64,000 nucleotides of DNA from Halisarca cf. caerulea (Eukaryota > Porifera > Demospongiae > Chondrillida > Halisarcidae), in assembly GCA_963170055.1 (NCBI GenBank), contig CAUJGJ010000313.1:2349201-2413200 (forward strand). The letters are read 5' to 3'. A program made the translations under genes and the position numbers. Every line of letters starts with the position of its first letter. Within the stretch, counting starts at the first letter, position 1. Of this stretch, positions 57,301-64,000 are shown one piece after another. The notes under the pieces are model-generated. The model saw only the letters and a program-made list of their open reading frames with translations, was not told the origin of the DNA and ran no database searches.

Positions 57301-60300
57301 AATTTAGAAACTTTGGAAATATTATTCTTTTGAAACTTTTAAATTTCTAACGTTAACATTTTCAAATGATTTTTAAATACTTTGCAAATGTTAAATTTAA
57401 AGAAAGCAAAGATTACAAAGTGTAGATTTAAAGAATTTAGAAACTTTGGAAATATTATTCTTTTGAAACTTTTAAATTTCTAACGTTAACATTTCCAAAT
57501 GATTTTTAAATACTTTGCAAATGTTAAATTTAAAGAAAGTTAAGATTACAAAGTGTAGATTTGAAGAATTTAGAAACTTTGGAAATATTATTCTTTTGAA
57601 ACTTTTAAATTTCTAACGTTAACATTTCCAAATGATTTTAAATACTTTGCAAATGTTAAATTTGTTTCGTCTGAAGATTACTACAAGTAGTTTAAAAGAA
57701 TTTAGAAACTTTGGAAATAATACTCTTTTGAAACTTTTAAATTTCTAACGTTAACATTTCCAAATGATTTTTAAATACTTTGCAAATGTTAAATTTGCTT
57801 CGTTTGAAGATTACTACAAGTAGTTTAAAAGAATTTAGAAACTTTGGAAATATTATTCTTTTGAAACTTTTAAATTTCTAACGTTAACATTTCCAAATGA
57901 TTTTTAAATACTTTGCAAATGTTAAATTTAAAGAAAGCAAAGATTACAAAGTGTAGATTTAAAGAATTTAGAAACTTTGGAAATATTATTCTTTTGAAAC
58001 TTTTAAATTTCTAACGTTAACATTTCCAAATGATTTTTAAATACTTTGCAAATGTTAAATTTGTTTCGTCTGAAGATTACAAAGTGTCGATTTAAAGAAT
58101 TTAGAAACTTTGGAAAAATTATTCTTTTGAAACTTTTAAATTTCTAACGTTAACATTTCCAAATGATTTTTAAATACTTTGCAAATGTTAAATTTGTTTC
58201 GTTTGAAGATTACTACAAGTAGTTTAAAAGAATTTAGAAACTTTGGAAATATTCTTTTGAAACTTTTAAATTTCTAACGTTAACATTTCCAAATGATTTT
58301 TAAATACTTTGCAAATGTTAAATTTAAAGAAAGTAAAGATTACAAAGTGTAGATTTGAAGAATTTAGAAACTTTGGAAATATTATTCTTTTGAAACTTTT
58401 AAATTTCTAACGTTAACATTTCCAAATGATTTTTAAATACTTTGCAAATGTTAAATTTGTTTCGTCTGAAGATTACTACAAGTAGTTTAAAAGAATTTAG
58501 AAACTTTGGAAATAATACTCTTTTGAAACTTTTAAATTTCTAACGTTAACATTTCCAAATGATTTTTAAATACTTTGCAAATGTTAAATTTGTTTCGTCT
58601 GAAGATTACAAAGTGTAGATTTAAAGAATTTAGAAACTTTGGAAATATTATTCTTTTGAAACTTTTAAATTTCTAACGTTAACATTTTCAAATGATTTTT
58701 AAATACTTTGCAAATGTTAAATTTAAAGAAAGCAAAGATTACAAAGTGTAGATTTAAAGAATTTAGAAACTTTGGAAATATTATTCTTTTGAAACTTTTA
58801 AATTTCTAACGTTAACATTTCCAAATGATTTTTAAATACTTTGCAAATGTTAAATTTAAAGAAAGTAAAGATTACAAAGTGTAGATTTGAAGAATTTAGA
58901 AACTTTGGAAATATTATTCTTTTGAAACTTTTAAATTTCTAACGTTAACATTTCCAAATGATTTTAAATACTTTGCAAATGTTAAATTTGTTTCGTCTGA
59001 AGATTACTACAAGTAGTTTAAAAGAATTTAGAAACTTTGGAAATAATACTCTTTTGAAACTTTTAAATTTCTAACGTTAACATTTCCAAATGATTTTTAA
59101 ATACTTTGCAAATGTTAAATTTGCTTCGTTTGAAGATTACTACAAGTAGTTTAAAAGAATTTAGAAACTTTGGAAATATTATTCTTTTGAAACTTTTAAA
59201 TTTCTAACGTTAACATTTCCAAATGATTTTTAAATACTTTGCAAATGTTAAATTTAAAGAAAGTAAAGATTACAAAGTGTAGATTTGAAGAATTTAGAAA
59301 CATTGGAAATATTATTCTTTTGAAACTTTTAAATTTCTAACGTTAACATTTCCAAATGATTTTTAAATACTTTGCAAATGTTAAATTTGTTTCGTCTGAA
59401 GATTACTACAAGTAGTTTAAAAGAATTTAGAAACTTTGGAAATAATACTCTTTTGAAACTTTTAAATTTCTAACGTTAACATTTCCAAATGATTTTTAAA
59501 TACTTTGCAAATGTTAAATTTGTTTCGTTTGAAGATTACTACAAGTAGTTTAAAAGAATTTAGAAACTTTGGAAATATTATTCTTTTGAAACTTTTAAAT
59601 TTCTAACGTTAACATTTCCAAATGATTTTTAAATACTTTGCAAATGTTAAATTTAAAGAAAGCAAAGATTACAAAGTGTAGATTTAAAGAATTTAGAAAC
59701 TTTGGAAATATTATTCTTTTGAAACTTTTAAATTTCTAACGTTAACATTTCCAAATGATTTTTAAATACTTTGCAAATGTTAAATTTAAAGAAAGTAAAG
59801 ATTACAAAGTGTAGATTTGAAGAATTTAGAAACATTGGAAATATTATTCTTTTGAAACTTTTAAATTTCTAACGTTAACATTTCCAAATGATTTTTAAAT
59901 ACTTTGCAAATGTTAAATTTGTTTCGTCTGAAGATTACTACAAGTAGTTTAAAAGAATTTAGAAACTTTGGAAATAATACTCTTTTGAAACTTTTAAATT
60001 TCTAACGTTAACATTTCCAAATGATTTTTAAATACTTTGAAAATGTTAAATTTGTTTCGTCTAAAGATTACAAAGTGTAGATTTAAAGAATTTAGAAACT
60101 TTGGAAATATTATTCTTTTGAAACTTTTAAATTTCTAACGTTAACATTTCCAAATGATTTTTAAATACTTTGCAAATGTTAAATTTGTTTCGTCTGAAGA
60201 TTACTACAAGTAGTTTAAAAGAATTTAGAAACTTTGGAAATAATACTCTTTTGAAACTTTTAAATTTCTAACGTTAACATTTCCAAATGATTTTTAAATA

Positions 60301-60400
60301 CTTTGCAAATGTTAAATTTGTTTCGTCTGAAGATTACTACAAGTAGTTTAAAAGAATTTAGAAACTTTGGAAATAATACTCTTTTGAAACTTTTAAATTT
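54305..60400. repeat. 23-monomer higher-order duplication (3,054-bp offset)
   Basis: Rare variants recur at exactly 3,054 bp: TTTTCAAATG at 54305/57359 and 55631/58685, GAAAGTTAAG at 54481/57535, TGTCGA at 55031/58085, and a 3-bp deletion (GGAAATATTCTTTTG) at 55191/58245. This defines a duplicated block of about 23 monomers within the array. The outer limits are approximate. Confidence 0.85.
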
Positions 60401-63400
60401 CTAACGTTAACATTTCCAAATGATTTTTAAATACTTTGCAAATGTTAAATTTGTTTCGTCTGAAGATTACTACAAGTAGTTTAAAAGAATTTAGAAACTT
60501 TGGAAATATTATTCTTTTGAAACTTTTAAATTTCTAACGTTAACATTTCCAAATGATTTTTAAATACTTTGCAAATGTTAAATTTGTTTCGTCTGAAGAT
60601 TACTACAAGTAGTTTAAAAGAATTTAGAAACTTTGGAAATATTATTCTTTTGAAACTTTTAAATTTCTAACGTTAACATTTCCAAATGATTTTTAACTAC
60701 TTTGCAAATGTTAAATTTAAAGAAAGTAAAGATTACTAAGTGTAGATTTAAAGAATTTAGAAACTTTGGAAATATTATTCTTTTGAAACTTTTAAATTTC
60801 TAACGTTAACATTTCCAAATGATTTTTAAATAATTTGCAAATGTTAAATTTAAAGAAAGTAAAGATTACAAAGTGTAGATTTAAAGAATTTAGAAACTTT
60901 GGAAATATTATTCTTTTGAAACTTTTAAATTTCTAACGTTAACATTTCCAAATGATTTTTAAATACTTTGCAAATGTTAAATTTGTTTCGTCTGAAGATT
61001 ACTACAAGTAGTTTAAAAGAATTTAGAAACTTTGGAAATATTATTCTTTTGAAACTTTTAAATTTCTAACGTTAACATTTCCAAATTATTTTTAAATACT
61101 TTGCAAATGTTAAATTTGTTTCGTTTGAAGATTACTACAAGTAGTTTAAAAGAATTTAGAAACTTTGGAAATAATACTCTTTTGAAACTTTTAAATTTCT
61201 AACGTTAACATTTCCAAATGATTTTTAAATACTTTGCAAATGTTAAATTTGTTTCGTTTGAAGATTACTACAAGTAGTTTAAAAGAATTTAGAAACTTTG
61301 GAAATATTATTCTTTTGAAACTTTTAAATTTCTAACGTTAACATTTCCAAATGATTTTTAAATACTTTGCAAATGTTAAATTTAAAGAAAGCAAAGATTA
61401 CAAAGTGTAGATTTAAAGAATTTAGAAACTTTGGAAATATTATTCTTTTGAAACTTTTAAATTTCTAACGTTAACATTTCCAAATGATTTTTAAATACTT
61501 TGCAAATGTTAAATTTAAAGAAAGTAAAGATTACAAAGTGTAGATTTGAAGAATTTAGAAACATTGGAAATATTATTCTTTTGAAACTTTTAAATTTCTA
61601 ACGTTAACATTTCCAAATGATTTTTAAATACTTTGCAAATGTTAAATTTGTTTCGTCTGAAGATTACTACAAGTAGTTTAAAAGAATTTAGAAACTTTGG
61701 AAATAATACTCTTTTGAAACTTTTAAATTTCTAACGTTAACATTTCCAAATGATTTTTAAATACTTTGCAAATGTTAAATTTGTTTCGTCTAAAGATTAC
61801 AAAGTGTAGATTTAAAGAATTTAGAAACTTTGGAAATATTATTCTTTTGAAACTTTTAAATTTCTAACGTTAACATTTCCAAATGATTTTTAAATACTTT
61901 GCAAATGTTAAATTTGTTTCGTCTGAAGATTACTACAAGTAGTTTAAAAGAATTTAGAAACTTTGGAAATAATACTCTTTTGAAACTTTTAAATTTCTAA
62001 CGTTAACATTTCCAAATGATTTTTAAATACTTTGCAAATGTTAAATTTGTTTCGTTTGAAGATTACTACAAGTAGTTTAAAAGAATTTAGAAACTTTGGA
62101 AATATTATTCTTTTGAAACTTTTAAATTTCTAACGTTAACATTTCCAAATGATTTTTAAATACTTTGCAAATGTTAAATTTAAAGAAAGCAAAGATTACA
62201 AAGTGTAGATTTAAAGAATTTAGAAACTTTGGAAATATTATTCTTTTGAAACTTTTAAATTTCTAACGTTAACATTTCCAAATGATTTTTAAATACTTTG
62301 CAAATGTTAAATTTAAAGAAAGTAAAGATTACAAAGTGTAGATTTGAAGAATTTAGAAACTGGAAATATTATTCTTTTGAAACTTTTAAATTTCTAACGT
62401 TAACATTTCCAAATGATTTTTAAATACTTTGCAAATGTTAAATTTGTTTCGTCTGAAGATTACTACAAGTAGTTTAAAAGAATTTAGAAACTTTGGAAAT
62501 AATACTCTTTTGAAACTTTTAAATTTCTAACGTTAACATTTCCAAATGATTTTTAAATACTTTGCAAATGTTAAATTTGTTTCGTCTGAAGATTACTACA
62601 AGTAGTTTAAAAGAATTTAGTAACTTTGGAAATAATACTCTTTTGAAACTTTCAAATTTCTAACGTTAACATTTCCAAATGATTTTTAAATACTTTGAAA
62701 ATGTTAAATTTGTTTCGTCTGAAGATTTCAAAGTGTAGATTTAAAGAATTTTGAAACTTTGGAAATATTATTCTTTTGAAACTTTTAAATTTCTAACGTT
62801 AACATTTCCAAATGATTTTTAAATACTTTGCAAATGTTAAATTTGTTTCGTCTGAAGATTACTACAAGTAGTTTAAAAGAATTTAGAAACTTTGGAAATA
62901 TTATTCTTTTGAAACTTTTAAATTTCTAACGTTAACATTTCCAAATGATTTTTAAATACTTTGCAAATGTTAAATTTAAAGAAAGCAAAGATTACGAAGG
63001 GTAGATTTAAAGAATTTAGAAACTTTGGAAATATTATTCTTTTGAAACTTTTAAATTTCTAACGTTAACATTTCCAAATGATTTTTAAATACTTTGCAAA
63101 TGTTAAATTTAAAGAAAGTAAAGATTACAAAGTGTAGATTTAAAGAATTTAGAAACTTTGGAAATATTATTCTTTTGAAACTTTTAAATTTCTAACGTTA
63201 ACATTTCCAAATGATTTTTAAATACTTTGCAAATGTTAAATTTAAAGAAAGTATAGATTACAAAGTGTAGATTTAAAGAATTTAGAAACTTTGGAAATAT
63301 TATTCTTTTGAAACTTTTAAATTTCTAACGTTAACATTTCCAAATGATTTTTAAATACTTTGCAAATGTTAAATTTGTTTCGTCTGAAGATTACTACAAG

Positions 63401-64000
63401 TAGTTTAAAAGAATTTAGAAACTTTGGAAATAATACTCTTTTGAAACTTTTAAATTTCTAACGTTAACATTTCCAAATGATTTTTAAATACTTTGCAAAT
63501 GTTAAATTTGTTTCGTTTGAAGATTACTACAAGTAGTTTAAAAGAATTTAGAAACTTTGGAAATATTATTCTTTTGAAACTTTTAAATTTCTAACGTTAA
63601 CATTTCCAAATGATTTTTAAATACTTTGCAAATGTTAAATTTAAAGAAAGTAAAGATTACAAAGTGTAGATTTGAAGAATTTAGAAACTTTGGAAATATT
63701 ATTCTTTTGAAACTTTTAAATTTCTAACGTTAACATTTCCAAATGATTTTTAAATACTTTGCAAATGTTAAATTTGTTTCGTCTGAAGATTACTACAAGT
63801 AGTTTAAAAGAATTTAGAAACTTTGGAAATAATACTCTTGAAACTTTTAAATTTCTAACGTTAACATTTCCAAATGATTTTTGAATACTTTGCAAATGTT
63901 AAATTTGTTTCGTCTGAAGATTACTACAAGTAGTTTAAAAGAATTTATAAACTTTGGAAATAATACTCTTTTTAAACTTTTAAATTTCTAACGTTAACAT

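Larger units (their letters stand above)
39650..64000. repeat. 133-bp AT-rich satellite array, at least 24 kb
   Basis: The monomer is 133 bp. It begins (arbitrarily) ATTCTTTTGAAACTTTTAAA, continues through TTTCTAACGTTAACATTTCC and ATACTTTGCAAATGTTAAAT, then a variable 40-bp part, and ends GAATTTAGAAACTTTGG AAATATT. About 183 copies reach the window edge. Two main classes differ in the variable part: type A has GTTTCGTCTGAAGATTACTA and type B has AAAGAAAGTAAAGATTACAA. Monomers in the first kilobases are more diverged (AACGATAACGTTCCCAAATA), and the centre is very uniform. No coding capacity; short minus-strand frames are by-products. Confidence 0.98.

Noticed and set aside
39650..64000. CRISPR-like regular direct repeats
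   Set aside because: Repeats are 133 bp head-to-tail with no unique spacers, in a eukaryotic context. It is satellite DNA.

Overview
This looks like animal nuclear DNA, probably from a sponge or another early-branching metazoan. A spliced gene with GT-AG introns is present: the last four coding exons of VPS50 (syndetin, a subunit of the EARP vesicle-tethering complex) on the + strand. Almost everything else is transposable elements, foldback repeats, microsatellites and satellite DNA. The sponge guess rests on my memory of similar Tc1, RecQ-like and retroelement proteins in sponge and cnidarian genomes and has not been checked by search.

Layout. 1-4040: a 2,667-bp direct repeat in which Tc1-like elements (carrying a HIRAN-like fragment, a GC-rich foldback and a transposase tail) alternate with (CA)n arrays. 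4041-6620: a pogo/Tigger element inserted in the CA array, with one frameshift in its transposase. 6623-7669: more CA array, split by a hAT-like MITE. 7750-8450: a LINE remnant on the - strand. 9402-15564: VPS50 exons, the last intron being 5.5 kb and filled with a MITE, a decayed CR1-like LINE that retains a 2A-like motif, and a retroelement tail.

16043-19746: a foldback remnant interrupted by a well-preserved 3.0-kb Tc1-like element. That element carries a DD34E transposase (one stop codon) on + and a divergently oriented, uninterrupted 300-codon BEN-domain gene on -. A RecQ-helicase fragment lies beside it. 20263-38700 is a dense nest of short inverted-repeat elements. At least four families recur, and empty sites and target duplications can be read by comparing copies. 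One family (TIR starting CGCAGGTATGTTATG, arbitrary 2-bp target duplications) contains concentric palindromes. An RLE-type LINE fragment (34479-36460) sits inside one element and is itself hit by another. Two possible host exons lie around 33.6 and 36.5 kb.

39650-64000 (to the window edge) is a very AT-rich satellite with a 133-bp monomer, about 183 copies, with diverged monomers at the left edge and higher-order duplications of 1,727 bp (13 monomers) and 3,054 bp (23 monomers).

The most novel candidate is the Tc1-like element that pairs its transposase with a BEN-domain gene, together with a related element carrying different cargo.
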